Assembly (NCBI GenBank): GCA_017446685.1
Contig: JAFSQI010000114.1
Coordinates: 1 to 56,867, forward strand
Reading direction: 5' to 3'
DNA length: 56,867 nucleotides
Source of the DNA: Butyrivibrio sp.
Lineage (GTDB): Bacteria > Bacillota > Clostridia > Lachnospirales > Lachnospiraceae
A program made the translations under genes and the position numbers. Of this stretch, positions 43,535 through 52,754 are shown piece after piece. Position 1 is the stretch's first letter, and every line of letters begins with the position of its first letter. Under the pieces are notes generated by a model. That model searched no databases. It was not told where the DNA came from and worked only from the letters and a program-made list of their open reading frames with translations.

Positions 43535-44710
43535 ATGGGATTATTACAAGCTGCCCTCGTATCCGGAGGAAGTGTACTTTCTGATCAGTGGAGAGATTAT
43601 TTTTACTGTCCTGCTCTTTCAAGCGACGTACTTCTTGCAAAGGGTGTCAAGAAAGCCGGAAAGGGCAATGAAAATATCATTTCAAACGGTTCAATTATTG
43701 CTGTAAATGAAGGACAGTGTATGATTCTGGTAGATCAGGGACAGATCACAGAGATCTGTGCTGAAGCCGGAGAGTTTGTATATGATGTTTCAAGTGAGCC
43801 TTCTATTTTTTATGGCGATCTTGGCGAAAACATCATGGCTTCTTTTAAGCAATTTGGTAAAAGACTTGGCTTTGGTGGTGCCACGGCTAAGGATCAGAGA
43901 GTTTACTTCATCAATACAAAGGAGATTCTCGGAAATAAATACGGCACTGTAAATCCTGTTCCATTCCGTGTTGTTGATACAAACATCGGACTTGATATGG
44001 ATGTATCCTTAAAATGCCACGGTGAATTCAGCTACCGTGTTGTTGACCCGGTTCTTTTCTACAAAAATATCTGCGGCAATGTAAGTGGTGAATTCAGAAG
44101 AGACAATATTGAGTCACAGCTTAAGAGTGAACTTCTCACAGCATTGCAGCCTGCATTTGCCAAAATTTCAGATATGGGAATCCGCTACAGTTCTCTTCCC
44201 GGACATACAACAGAGATTGCTGATGCTCTCAATGAAGTTCTTTCAAAGAAATGGACTGACTTCTACGGCATAAAGATTTCAAGCTTTGGAGTAAGCTCTG
44301 TAACAGCATCTGAAGAAGATGAAAAAACAATCAAAGAATTGCAGAGAGCCGGCGCGCTTAGAAACCCTAATATGGCTGCTGCTACACTTGCAAGTGCTCA
44401 GGCTCAGGCAATGCAGGATGCTGCCAAGAACACTGCCACAGGTCCTATGATGGCATTTGCCGGTATGAATATGGCTCAGCAGGCAGGTGGAATGAATGCT
44501 GCAAGCCTCTTCAATATGGGCGCACAACAACAGCAACAGGCTCCTTCGATGACTCCTTCATCATCATGGACTTGCTCATGTGGTGCGACAAACAACGGTA
44601 ACTTCTGTACAAATTGCGGCTTGCCAAGACCTTCTGCAAACTGGACATGCTCCTGCGGTACAGTTAATAGCGGCAACTTCTGCACCAACTGCGGTTCACC
44701 CAGAAAATAA
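43535..44710 (+). CDS. SPFH-domain protein with two C-terminal zinc ribbons
   Basis: A 391-residue soluble protein. The SPFH/band 7-like domain (about 20-270) contains FYCPALSSDVLL and LDMDVSLKCHGEFSYRVVDP. An alanine/methionine/glutamine-rich linker (about 280-345) follows, then two tandem short zinc ribbons of the form WTCSCG-x7-FCTNCG (about 347-366 and 371-390). This is the YdjI-like 'virion core protein' type found in many Firmicutes. ATG follows GAAAGGAGA. It leads a three-gene set with a zinc-ribbon membrane protein and a TPM protein, an arrangement that recurs in this phylum. Membrane-scaffold function is inferred. Confidence 0.88.
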   Translation: MGLLQAALVSGGSVLSDQWRDYFYCPALSSDVLLAKGVKKAGKGNENIISNGSIIAVNEGQCMILVDQGQITEICAEAGEFVYDVSSEPSIFYGDLGENIMASFKQFGKRLGFGGATAKDQRVYFINTKEILGNKYGTVNPVPFRVVDTNIGLDMDVSLKCHGEFSYRVVDPVLFYKNICGNVSGEFRRDNIESQLKSELLTALQPAFAKISDMGIRYSSLPGHTTEIADALNEVLSKKWTDFYGIKISSFGVSSVTASEEDEKTIKELQRAGALRNPNMAAATLASAQAQAMQDAAKNTATGPMMAFAGMNMAQQAGGMNAASLFNMGAQQQQQAPSMTPSSSWTCSCGATNNGNFCTNCGLPRPSANWTCSCGTVNSGNFCTNCGSPRK

Positions 44711-44721
44711 AAGAGGAAAAA

Positions 44722-45789
44722 ATGGCTTTACAAGAATATGAATGCCCCGCCTGCGGCGGGGCAATGGAATTTAATCCCAAGACCCAGAAGCTGAAATGTC
44801 CATATTGTGATTCGCAGTTCAATGTCAAAGATTATGTTGCTAATCATAACTCAAACAGCGAAGGCGAAGCTGCGGATGAATACAACTCTTCCTCGCAGAC
44901 ATCAGAAGATTCACAGCCCCTTTTCGTATATAAATGCGGTTCCTGTGGAGGCGAAATTCTTGCCACTGAGTCTCTTGGCTCTACAAAATGTCCTTTCTGC
45001 AGCAACAATGTTGTAGTTCAGGAAAAATTTACTGGTCAGTTTAAACCTGATGCGATTATTCCTTTTAAGCACACCAAGAAGGAAGCCGAGGAAACCTACC
45101 GCAAGTACGTCATTTCAAAGAAGCTGGTTCCGAAAGTTTTTTTAAACGAAAACCACATCGATGAAATTAAGGGTGTATATGTACCTTTCTGGCTTTTTGA
45201 TGCAACACAGAGCTTTAACGGTTCATATGAATGTACAACTACCAAAACCTGGTCAGACAGTAAATATATTTACACCAAGACCAATTTCTATAATGTAGAA
45301 AGAGCCGGAACTGAATCTTTTCAGTATGTACCTGTAGACGGTTCCAAAGAAATGCCTGATGACCTCATGGAATCACTTGAACCATTTGACCACAATGAAA
45401 TGGTTCCGTTTAACATGGGATATCTGGCCGGTTTTTTGGCGAATAAATATAATGTTGATGCAACCGCTTCAAAGCCTCGCGCTCTCGAAAGAATGAGCGC
45501 TTCTATTTCTGCGGATTTCAGAAGCACAATTTCAAAATATTCATCAGTCAGAACACTACATGAAAACACCTCCACAGAAAGTCTGTCACATAAATATGCC
45601 CTTTACCCGGTTTACATTCTTAACACTACCTGGCAGGGAAAAAATTATCTTTTTGCAATGAACGGTCAGACCGGCAAGTTTATCGGAAATTTGCCTTGCA
45701 GTACAGCTAAAGCATTAAAATACTACCTACCAATAGGAACTATTTTATCTGTTCTGCTATATGTTTTATACTTGATGTTTTTAGCCTAA
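44722..45789 (+). CDS. TFIIB-type zinc-ribbon protein with C-terminal membrane anchor
   Basis: A 355-residue protein. Two N-terminal zinc ribbons are visible: YECPACGGAMEF...LKCPYCDSQF (about 7-33) and YKCGSCGGEIL...TKCPFCSNNV (about 70-94). A conserved body (about 105-320) includes GVYVPFWLFDAT and the paired-strand stretch after it. One C-terminal membrane helix (about 332-353) ends the protein. It starts 11 nt after the SPFH gene stop. Function is unknown; it probably works with the SPFH protein. Confidence 0.86.
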   Translation: MALQEYECPACGGAMEFNPKTQKLKCPYCDSQFNVKDYVANHNSNSEGEAADEYNSSSQTSEDSQPLFVYKCGSCGGEILATESLGSTKCPFCSNNVVVQEKFTGQFKPDAIIPFKHTKKEAEETYRKYVISKKLVPKVFLNENHIDEIKGVYVPFWLFDATQSFNGSYECTTTKTWSDSKYIYTKTNFYNVERAGTESFQYVPVDGSKEMPDDLMESLEPFDHNEMVPFNMGYLAGFLANKYNVDATASKPRALERMSASISADFRSTISKYSSVRTLHENTSTESLSHKYALYPVYILNTTWQGKNYLFAMNGQTGKFIGNLPCSTAKALKYYLPIGTILSVLLYVLYLMFLA

Positions 45790-45838
45790 AACTCACCACT
45801 GACTACATAAATTCTGTATCCACAGGTAATTTATACAT

Positions 45839-46711
45839 ATGAAAAAAAACAATCAAATAAAAAAAATAATAATTTCTTTACTATCGGTAGTACTTTTGAC
45901 TATTCTTCTGCCGGATTTTAATCTTAATGTATCTGCTTTTGATGATGTTTTGTGGGATGATTACAGCATTCCTTCGACAAGACAAAAGCCAAGGCTATTA
46001 GACAATGCAAATCTACTCGATTCATCAGAAGAAGCAGAAATTTTAGAAAAGCTTGATAAACTCAGTGAAAAGCATAGTTCAAACATCGGTATTCTCACTG
46101 TAAATAACCACACCGGAAATATTCAGGATTTTGCTGATGATTATTTTGATTATAACGGTTTTGGCGCAGACTATAACGGTTCAGGCATCATTTTTATGCT
46201 GAGTATGGCAGACAGAGAATGGGCAATAAGTACATCAGGAAGCGCGATATATGCCTTTACAGATTACGGTCAAAGCAAGATGATTGATGAGATGGCGTAT
46301 TATCTTAGTGATGATGATTACTATAACGCATTTAATGAATACTGCAAAATTGCCGATAAATATTTTGACATGTATGAATCCGGAAATGCATATGACATAA
46401 ATAACACGCACAGTTCCGGTGAAAATGTCCGCGCTCTCATCATTTGTATCATTGCTGGATTTTTGCTTGCTTTAATCCCGATTTTTGTAATGAAAGCAGA
46501 TTTAGCGCCTGTACATATGAATGCTAATGCTTCAGGTTATGCTACCGCTTCCGGAATACACATGGATGTTCACAGAGATACATACCTTCGTTCAACCACT
46601 TCCCGCACCAAAAAGCCCGAAAATGACAGTTCCAGAAGCGGTGGAGGCGGAAGTTCGATTCACACCTCAAGTTCAGGCTCAAGCCACGGAGGAAGTCACG
46701 GACATTTCTAA
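45839..46711 (+). CDS. TPM domain protein (YgcG family)
   Basis: A 290-residue exported membrane protein. It has a signal peptide (about 1-33), then a TPM domain (about 50-180) starting LLDNANLLDSSEEAEILEKL and containing GSGIIFMLSMADREWAIS. A membrane segment (about 198-217) and a cytoplasmic tail ending in a glycine/serine/histidine-rich stretch (GGGGSSIHTSSSGSSHGG) follow, as in related YgcG proteins. It is third in the SPFH operon. The domain is linked to membrane quality control in other organisms; its role here is unknown. Confidence 0.88.
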   Translation: MKKNNQIKKIIISLLSVVLLTILLPDFNLNVSAFDDVLWDDYSIPSTRQKPRLLDNANLLDSSEEAEILEKLDKLSEKHSSNIGILTVNNHTGNIQDFADDYFDYNGFGADYNGSGIIFMLSMADREWAISTSGSAIYAFTDYGQSKMIDEMAYYLSDDDYYNAFNEYCKIADKYFDMYESGNAYDINNTHSSGENVRALIICIIAGFLLALIPIFVMKADLAPVHMNANASGYATASGIHMDVHRDTYLRSTTSRTKKPENDSSRSGGGGSSIHTSSSGSSHGGSHGHF

Positions 46712-46770
46712 ATCCTTTAGCTAAATTCTTAGATGTTTGCTTATTGAAAAATATTTAGGAGTTACTGAGA

Positions 46771-48546
46771 TTGGATATCAAACTAAAGATTAAGACATCA
46801 ATATTATCCATATTGGCTATAGTAATCATGATTACCGTAATAGGCTTTCTGGCATCCGATGCCTACAAATCGCCCAGGTTCAATGATATGATCCAACTGG
46901 ACAGCGGTTGGATGGTTCAGTGCGCCTCAGAGGTCTATTACCCTGAAATACTAAGCGAGACAGTCATGCCTATAGCCAATAATAAAGATGTCATAACTTT
47001 AACCTCAGTTCTTCCTGATTCTAATATTCACCCTGCAGTCCTGCATTTTAGAAGTATTCTATCTACTGTTGAAGTTTATCTTGACGATGAACTGATCTAC
47101 AACTTTGGGCAGAAATTTGTTCGAAGTGGTAAAATGCTGCCTAAGTTTCATCATTTTATTCCACTACCAAAGGATTATTCAGGAAAAGAAATTAAAATAA
47201 TAATAACAGCTCAGGAAAACAATGCTTTTTCCGGGCTCTCTCCAATTATTCTCGGAAATGAAGAAGAAATATCAAGAGACTACACACAGAATAAAAGACT
47301 GGCTCTTTTTATCGGTGTATTCCTTGTAGTTCTGGGATTTACTCTATTCACAATATCACCATTTCTTGTTTTTACCATACATCACGACTATAGCATCACA
47401 TTCAGCGGCCTGTTATCAGTTCTTCTTGGAATGTATATCTTATGCTTTAATGATCTTTTTTGGCTTTTTTCAGATTCGCCAAGCTTTTATACCTTTTTAG
47501 AATATTTTTCACTTTTTTTAATACCATCAGCTATTTTAGGATTTCTGATTGCTGCGGGGCAGATTGGCAACAACCGTGTTTCCTACTTTCTTTTATTTGC
47601 TGACCTTGCCTTTGTTCTTATAACAACGTTACTTCATATCTTTGGGCTGGCACATATTTGTCAATTCGTTCCCTGGCTTCACGTTATTTCAATTATTGAA
47701 GGAATACTGGTTATAATCACACTGACCATCATTGGAATAAAAAGATATAAAAACAAAGACAATATCATTAAAAGTAATCTATCTACTACAATGCTTTTAA
47801 TTGGTCTGTTACTGTTCCTTTGCTGCTCAGTAATTGATATAGTAAAATTTAACATACTTAAATTTATCACTGTTGGCGAAGTCAATACAGACATAAGCTT
47901 TATGACACTTGGCGCACTTGTCTTTATTCTGTGCCTAATACTTAATTACTTTTTCCACTGTATTGAATCAATAAGCGAATCAAATATGAAAAAACAGTTA
48001 GAGGGACTTGCATATACAGACTCCCTGACAGGAATCTCCAACCGTTCCAAGTGCGAACTTGAGCTTGCTAATCTGGATGGCAATTATACTATCATCAGTA
48101 TAGATCTTGATTATTTAAAATACACTAATGACAATTATGGACACGCCGAGGGTGACAGACTTCTAAACGGCTTTGCAGAAATATTAAAAAACAGCTTCAC
48201 AGATGCATCACTAATTGGCAGAATGGGAGGCGATGAATTTATAATTATTCTCCCCTATATCGATAACACAAGGACAAGTCGTGACCTGGAATGTCTGACA
48301 GATCTTATGAAATACAGAAATACAGTCGAAAAGCACATCAAGTACTCAGCTTCTTACGGCTTTGCAGACAGCAAAGAAAAAGTATTGCAGAACAATTTAA
48401 CCGCGCAAAACGTTTATCTTTTGGCTGACACCAGAATGTATGTTATGAAGAATGAACATCACAAACAGACATTAGGAAGATTATACGATGATCTGATAAA
48501 TAACCAGACACTTCAGAATGAGGGAGGGAATTCGAATGCTAAATAA
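46771..48546 (+). CDS. Membrane diguanylate cyclase (GGDEF), first of a tandem pair
   Basis: A 591-residue protein. It has one N-terminal helix (about 8-27) and an extracellular beta-sandwich of about 130 residues (about 40-170) containing VEVYLDDELIYNFGQ. About eight membrane segments follow (about 180-395), then a GGDEF domain (about 420-575). The active site reads MGGDEF, with the metal aspartate in ISIDLDYLKYTND. The RxxD inhibitory site five residues before the motif is absent. It should make cyclic di-GMP in response to an external ligand. The start is TTG with GGAG nine bases upstream. Confidence 0.9.
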   Translation: MDIKLKIKTSILSILAIVIMITVIGFLASDAYKSPRFNDMIQLDSGWMVQCASEVYYPEILSETVMPIANNKDVITLTSVLPDSNIHPAVLHFRSILSTVEVYLDDELIYNFGQKFVRSGKMLPKFHHFIPLPKDYSGKEIKIIITAQENNAFSGLSPIILGNEEEISRDYTQNKRLALFIGVFLVVLGFTLFTISPFLVFTIHHDYSITFSGLLSVLLGMYILCFNDLFWLFSDSPSFYTFLEYFSLFLIPSAILGFLIAAGQIGNNRVSYFLLFADLAFVLITTLLHIFGLAHICQFVPWLHVISIIEGILVIITLTIIGIKRYKNKDNIIKSNLSTTMLLIGLLLFLCCSVIDIVKFNILKFITVGEVNTDISFMTLGALVFILCLILNYFFHCIESISESNMKKQLEGLAYTDSLTGISNRSKCELELANLDGNYTIISIDLDYLKYTNDNYGHAEGDRLLNGFAEILKNSFTDASLIGRMGGDEFIIILPYIDNTRTSRDLECLTDLMKYRNTVEKHIKYSASYGFADSKEKVLQNNLTAQNVYLLADTRMYVMKNEHHKQTLGRLYDDLINNQTLQNEGGNSNAK

Positions 48547-50227
48547 AAAACGACTCCCCTTTGCTATTTCTATTATAATTGTTTTTCTTACAATACTACT
48601 ATGCCATTTCACATTAACATTTGAATCAGATAATACACTTATAACTCTTGATGACGGATGGACTGTTACTTTAAATAATGAGAAGTATGAAAATGTAAAG
48701 TTATCAAAGTTTGACAAAACGATCACCAAAGTTCTGTCAAGAGGCGACCATATTGTCATGACACATTTACTCCCGGACTCCAGCCATATTACTAATCCGA
48801 CAATTGCCTTTCTATCCAGATATACAACCCTTGACTGTTATATCGATGATGAAAATATTTACTCATTTGGGCATGAATTATTTAACAATAAGCACTTTCT
48901 CGGAAAACTCTACCACATTATTTCAATGTCACCTGAGTATCAGGGAAAAAAACTGACTTTTGTGTTAGATGTCGCTGAGGATAAAGCATTTATGCGCCTT
49001 GCCCCGCCTTTGTTCGGATCACATCGTGAGGTGGCAGGTACACTTGTGCATGAGAACCTGATCATCATTTCCACCGGAATTTTTCTTTTCATCTTCGGTG
49101 TTTGTTTCATGTGCATTGCACTCTTGTTTGTTTCTAATGTATCAGAAATAAAAAGCCTGTTGCTGGGCTCCCTTCTTTGTATGGATATGGGAATCTGGCT
49201 ATTTTGCTATTACAGTATCCTCTCCTTCTTTATTTATACGCCATACGAGACACAGATTGAATACTTTACGCTCTACATGATAATTCCATTATGTTATTTG
49301 CTCGTATACTACATTCAGGATTTGTCCGGAAACCGCGTCTATTTAGCCCTTATGACGGTTGGCTGCGGCATTCCCGTTTTGCAGTTTCTTTTGCACTATT
49401 TTTTCAACATTCATCTTAGAGAAACACTGCCTTTGTATCACTTTGACGCTATAATTGGCTTCCTTGTAGTTCTTTATTATGCAATAAAAAACTCACGACA
49501 AAAAAACATTCCGCCATCTTCGTTAATGCAGATGACCGGTATAGTTTTCTTTACAGTAAGCGAATTCATGCATCTCATCATTTATATCCTTGATTTAAAT
49601 GATATTCCTACTATTCCGCTTGCTAACAGGATTATCATCTCCTTAGGATGTCTTATATATGCTATATGTCAGTTATCAACCTACCTGATTTATGTCACAG
49701 AAAACTATGCCCAAAAAAAAGAAAATATATCACTTTCCCATCTTGCATACGCAGACGGGCTTACTAACCTTGCCAACCGGGCAAAAGCAGAGCAATACAT
49801 GGCTTCTCTTGATAAAACCCAGGATGATTATTGCATAATAAGCATAGACCTGAACGGATTAAAAACTGTAAACGATGAATATGGCCATCCTACCGGTGAC
49901 CGCTATATAAAAGATTTTGCCAAAGTTCTAAATAACACCTTCAATGAATTTGGATTGTGTGCCAGAGTCGGCGGAGATGAATTTATGGTCATATTAAATA
50001 ATATTACAGATCTTGATATAGATGGTCTTATAAGCAGAATGAACAGCGCTTTAAATGTCATGAATGCTCTTTATACTGAATACTCCAGAAGCGTTGCAGT
50101 AGGATATTCCTACAGACATGAATTTGAGACTCCCAATGCACACAAGGTATACATGAGAGCCGACCAAAGAATGTATGAAGAAAAGCGTAAAATGCACGAA
50201 GAACTTGGAATACATTGCAGGTTATAA
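48536..50227 (+). CDS. Membrane diguanylate cyclase (GGDEF), second of a tandem pair
   Basis: A 563-residue paralogue of the preceding protein. It has the same N-terminal helix, external sandwich (about 30-165, with LDCYIDDENIYSFGH), about eight membrane segments and a GGDEF domain. The catalytic motif is VGGDEF, with ISIDLNGLKTVND before it. The inhibitory RxxD is also absent. The start ATG 48536 follows GAGGGAGGG and overlaps the preceding gene by 11 nt, so the two are translationally coupled. The external domains have diverged more than the GGDEF domains, suggesting different ligands or a heterodimer. Confidence 0.9.
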   Translation: MLNKKRLPFAISIIIVFLTILLCHFTLTFESDNTLITLDDGWTVTLNNEKYENVKLSKFDKTITKVLSRGDHIVMTHLLPDSSHITNPTIAFLSRYTTLDCYIDDENIYSFGHELFNNKHFLGKLYHIISMSPEYQGKKLTFVLDVAEDKAFMRLAPPLFGSHREVAGTLVHENLIIISTGIFLFIFGVCFMCIALLFVSNVSEIKSLLLGSLLCMDMGIWLFCYYSILSFFIYTPYETQIEYFTLYMIIPLCYLLVYYIQDLSGNRVYLALMTVGCGIPVLQFLLHYFFNIHLRETLPLYHFDAIIGFLVVLYYAIKNSRQKNIPPSSLMQMTGIVFFTVSEFMHLIIYILDLNDIPTIPLANRIIISLGCLIYAICQLSTYLIYVTENYAQKKENISLSHLAYADGLTNLANRAKAEQYMASLDKTQDDYCIISIDLNGLKTVNDEYGHPTGDRYIKDFAKVLNNTFNEFGLCARVGGDEFMVILNNITDLDIDGLISRMNSALNVMNALYTEYSRSVAVGYSYRHEFETPNAHKVYMRADQRMYEEKRKMHEELGIHCRL

Positions 50228-50228
50228 A

Positions 50229-50411
50229 TTAACCTGCAAATGTATGTTTTTCGCCGCAGTATGGGCATTTTGCCTCAGATTTGTTTAAATCAACATAAAA
50301 GGTTCGCTTACACTTTCTGCATGCAACTCTTACAGAATGTGTTTTTGCTCCCCCATTTACTTCACCAAGCTCATTATCTTCAATATTCTGAATGATCTTT
50401 TCCTCGCTCAT
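50229..50411 (-). CDS. Small peptide with double-glycine leader and zinc-ribbon core
   Basis: A 60-residue peptide. The first 21 residues (EKIIQNIEDNELGEVNGG in part) match the double-glycine leader pattern LxxxELxxVxGG of bacteriocin and RiPP precursors exported by peptidase-containing ABC transporters. The remaining 39 residues carry CRKC (31-34) and CPYC (49-52), a zinc-ribbon spacing, in a basic, aromatic context. GGAGGGG stands seven bases before the ATG, so translation is likely strong. No leader peptidase, transporter or modifying enzyme is nearby. It converges on the GGDEF gene with one base between stops. Confidence 0.75.
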   Translation of the reverse strand: MSEEKIIQNIEDNELGEVNGGAKTHSVRVACRKCKRTFYVDLNKSEAKCPYCGEKHTFAG

Positions 50412-50546
50412 ATTCTGTCCCCTCCAAAATGATAATATTTTAGCAAACTATAATAAGAGTTTTACTTCATTATTTACTATAATATTTTATACGAATCAAG
50501 TATATTTTTGGCAATATTGCATTATAATATTTTTTGAGGAGAGTAT

Positions 50547-52319
50547 ATGGGGACAAATAACATGACACCTGACAGACTGGAAGCAGAGGGCAGATTTGAT
50601 GCCTTCTCAAATGGGGAAATTTTACACAACAAAAAGAAAAATCATCTTCCCGCAATGGGATGGAACAGCTGGAATGCCTTTGGAAGTGGCAACACTGAGG
50701 CTCTTACTAAGGCTATGGCTGATAAAATTGTTGAACTTGGGCTTGATAAGCTTGGTTACAAATACGTGGTTCTTGATGATGGCTGTTATAAAGATATGAG
50801 AGTTGACGGAAAGCTTTCAAATGAAGAAGTTAAATTTCCGAATGGTTTTAGAGCTCTTTCCGACTATATTCACGAAAAAGGTCTGAAATTTGGTATGTAT
50901 AATGATATCGGTTCAAATCTCTGCGCAGGAGCAGAAGTCGGAACCTGCGGACATGAAAAAGATGATGCTCAGAGCTACATAGACTGGGCTGTTGACTTTT
51001 TAAAGGTAGATAACTGCTATTATCTTTGGGATAATGCAACTTTTTCTAATCCTGAAAATGCCCGTTATACATTCGCTCCAAATATTAAAGCCATAAGAAT
51101 TGATAACAATGAATATCAGGTAAAAGATGCTTTGGCAAGCAATAACGATGGTAATTGCCACATTACAGGAGACAGAGCTACACTTGAACAGGATTTTGTC
51201 ACAGGACTTGGAACTTATGACGGAACAGGGCCTGATGCCTCACCTATTGGCCTTAGAAGCAGTGAGCTTATTTTTGATATTACCTCTGATGAAGAAAAAG
51301 AAATAGCTCTTAATGTTTTATATGCAACCGGAAAAAGAGAAGGTGTTGGAAGGTGGCTTCAGGTTGCAGTGGGTAATGAACTGTTTTTTGACGGTTTCTT
51401 AAAAGAGACTGACAACGAAGATGAATTTACCTGGAGCGAGAGCATTCTCGTTCAACTGAAAAAAGGTCACAACGAAGTACGACTAATGAATCACAGACGA
51501 CAGGAAAACACGCTCAATTCTTATGCTCGTCTGTTAAAAGAGCTCGTAAGTCTTTCGCCTGATAATGACATTATGTACTCCGCCTGCGAATGGGGAAAAA
51601 CACAGCCGCAAAACTGGGCTTATAAAGTTTGTGATTCCTGGAGAATACTTAACGATATTACATTTAGAGTAGGAAGTGATGGCGATTATGGTGTTGGAAC
51701 CTGGACCGGCGACTATACCTGCAGTGTAACTACACAGTACAACAAGGCCGTAATAATGGACGAATTTGCAGGTCTTGATAAAGGCTGGAACGACCCTGAC
51801 ATGCTTATGATTGGTATGAACGGTCTGGATGATACTCAGAACAAGACACACATGACCATGTGGTGCATGATGAATTCACCGCTTATGCTTGGACTTGATC
51901 TAAGACGAGTCGAAAAAGGTGACAATCTGTACAGGATAATTGCCAATAATGATATAATTGCTCTAAATCAGGATAGTCTTGGCATTCAGGCTAAAAGAGT
52001 CTTTTCAACACTTGCTGAAAAAGAGCCTGACAAAGAGTACATAAAAGATACAAACAGAGTTGATATTCTCGCAAAACCTCTTTCCGGAAACAGATTTGCA
52101 CTTAGTTTTATAAATGTAAGTCAGGATGACCGACATGAAAAGTTTTCAATAGCACTCTGTGATTTGAAAAAATTCTTTGGAGACTGGATTTATAAGAGTG
52201 ACAAATACCTTGTAAAAGATCTCTGGAGCGGCGAAACCAAAGAAGTTTCAGGCAAAGTCTTTGAAATTGAAGGTTTAAATGCCTGCGACAACGTGACATT
52301 ATTAGTTACACCTGTATAA
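50547..52319 (+). CDS. GH27 alpha-galactosidase-type enzyme with inserted beta-sandwich domain
   Basis: A 590-residue cytoplasmic glycosidase; no signal peptide. Family 27 motifs are MGWNSWNAFG (37-46), VVLDDGCY, nucleophile D155 in FLKVDNC, the acid/base pair in WNDPDMLMIG (416-418), and a C-terminal beta domain. Between D155 and the next barrel strand (about 343, IMYSACEWG) lies an insert of about 165 residues with beta-sandwich character, including GVGRWLQVAVGNELFFDGFL. Ordinary GH27 enzymes lack it. Alpha-galactosidase or beta-L-arabinopyranosidase activity is possible, the latter attractive given the arabinoside genes here. GAGGAGAG precedes the ATG. A TATAAT at 50523-50528 is close upstream without a clear -35. 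Confidence 0.9.
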   Translation: MGTNNMTPDRLEAEGRFDAFSNGEILHNKKKNHLPAMGWNSWNAFGSGNTEALTKAMADKIVELGLDKLGYKYVVLDDGCYKDMRVDGKLSNEEVKFPNGFRALSDYIHEKGLKFGMYNDIGSNLCAGAEVGTCGHEKDDAQSYIDWAVDFLKVDNCYYLWDNATFSNPENARYTFAPNIKAIRIDNNEYQVKDALASNNDGNCHITGDRATLEQDFVTGLGTYDGTGPDASPIGLRSSELIFDITSDEEKEIALNVLYATGKREGVGRWLQVAVGNELFFDGFLKETDNEDEFTWSESILVQLKKGHNEVRLMNHRRQENTLNSYARLLKELVSLSPDNDIMYSACEWGKTQPQNWAYKVCDSWRILNDITFRVGSDGDYGVGTWTGDYTCSVTTQYNKAVIMDEFAGLDKGWNDPDMLMIGMNGLDDTQNKTHMTMWCMMNSPLMLGLDLRRVEKGDNLYRIIANNDIIALNQDSLGIQAKRVFSTLAEKEPDKEYIKDTNRVDILAKPLSGNRFALSFINVSQDDRHEKFSIALCDLKKFFGDWIYKSDKYLVKDLWSGETKEVSGKVFEIEGLNACDNVTLLVTPV

Positions 52320-52360
52320 TATAAGCTGTAAATGCTTCCAAAACAAGGAATTAATATAAG

Positions 52361-52753
52361 ATGACAGAAAAAGAATTTTTTGATTATTTTATAGAAGAAT
52401 ATGTAAATAAAACCGGCGGTGATCTTCCCGCCGGTGAACTTGGCTATTATCTTGAATATTTTCTTGATAACTATCCTCCTGAAAAGCTTGGCCTTAAGCT
52501 TACCAAAAAAATTGCCGCAAGAATAATTCATGAATTTATGGTAAATGTCTTTAAAATTGAGGACAGCGAATGGAAAGAATCCGCAAAACTCAAGGACATC
52601 TATGACTGCCGTGTCTGTTCCAATGCAATTGCACAGGTCTATGACAGAGGCATCATTGAAGCTTCCAGCGACATGGTCTTTGGGCTAAATGACCATCTTA
52701 CAAAAGATCAGGCGCAGGAAATAACCGCTCGGGCACTGGCTCTTTTGGGCTGA
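52361..52753 (+). CDS. Small cytoplasmic protein with SLH-like C-terminal half
   Basis: A 130-residue protein without signal peptide or membrane helix. The N-terminal 60 residues are helical with a tyrosine-rich stretch (GELGYYLEYFLDNYPPEKLG). The C-terminal half, from about 80, follows the S-layer homology pattern: AIAQVYDRGIIEASSDMVFG, then N-DHLTKDQAQEITARAL. True SLH domains are exported, but this protein is not, so the match may be only structural. It lies 41 nt after the GH27 gene on the same strand. Function unknown. Confidence 0.7.
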   Translation: MTEKEFFDYFIEEYVNKTGGDLPAGELGYYLEYFLDNYPPEKLGLKLTKKIAARIIHEFMVNVFKIEDSEWKESAKLKDIYDCRVCSNAIAQVYDRGIIEASSDMVFGLNDHLTKDQAQEITARALALLG

Positions 52754-52754
52754 T

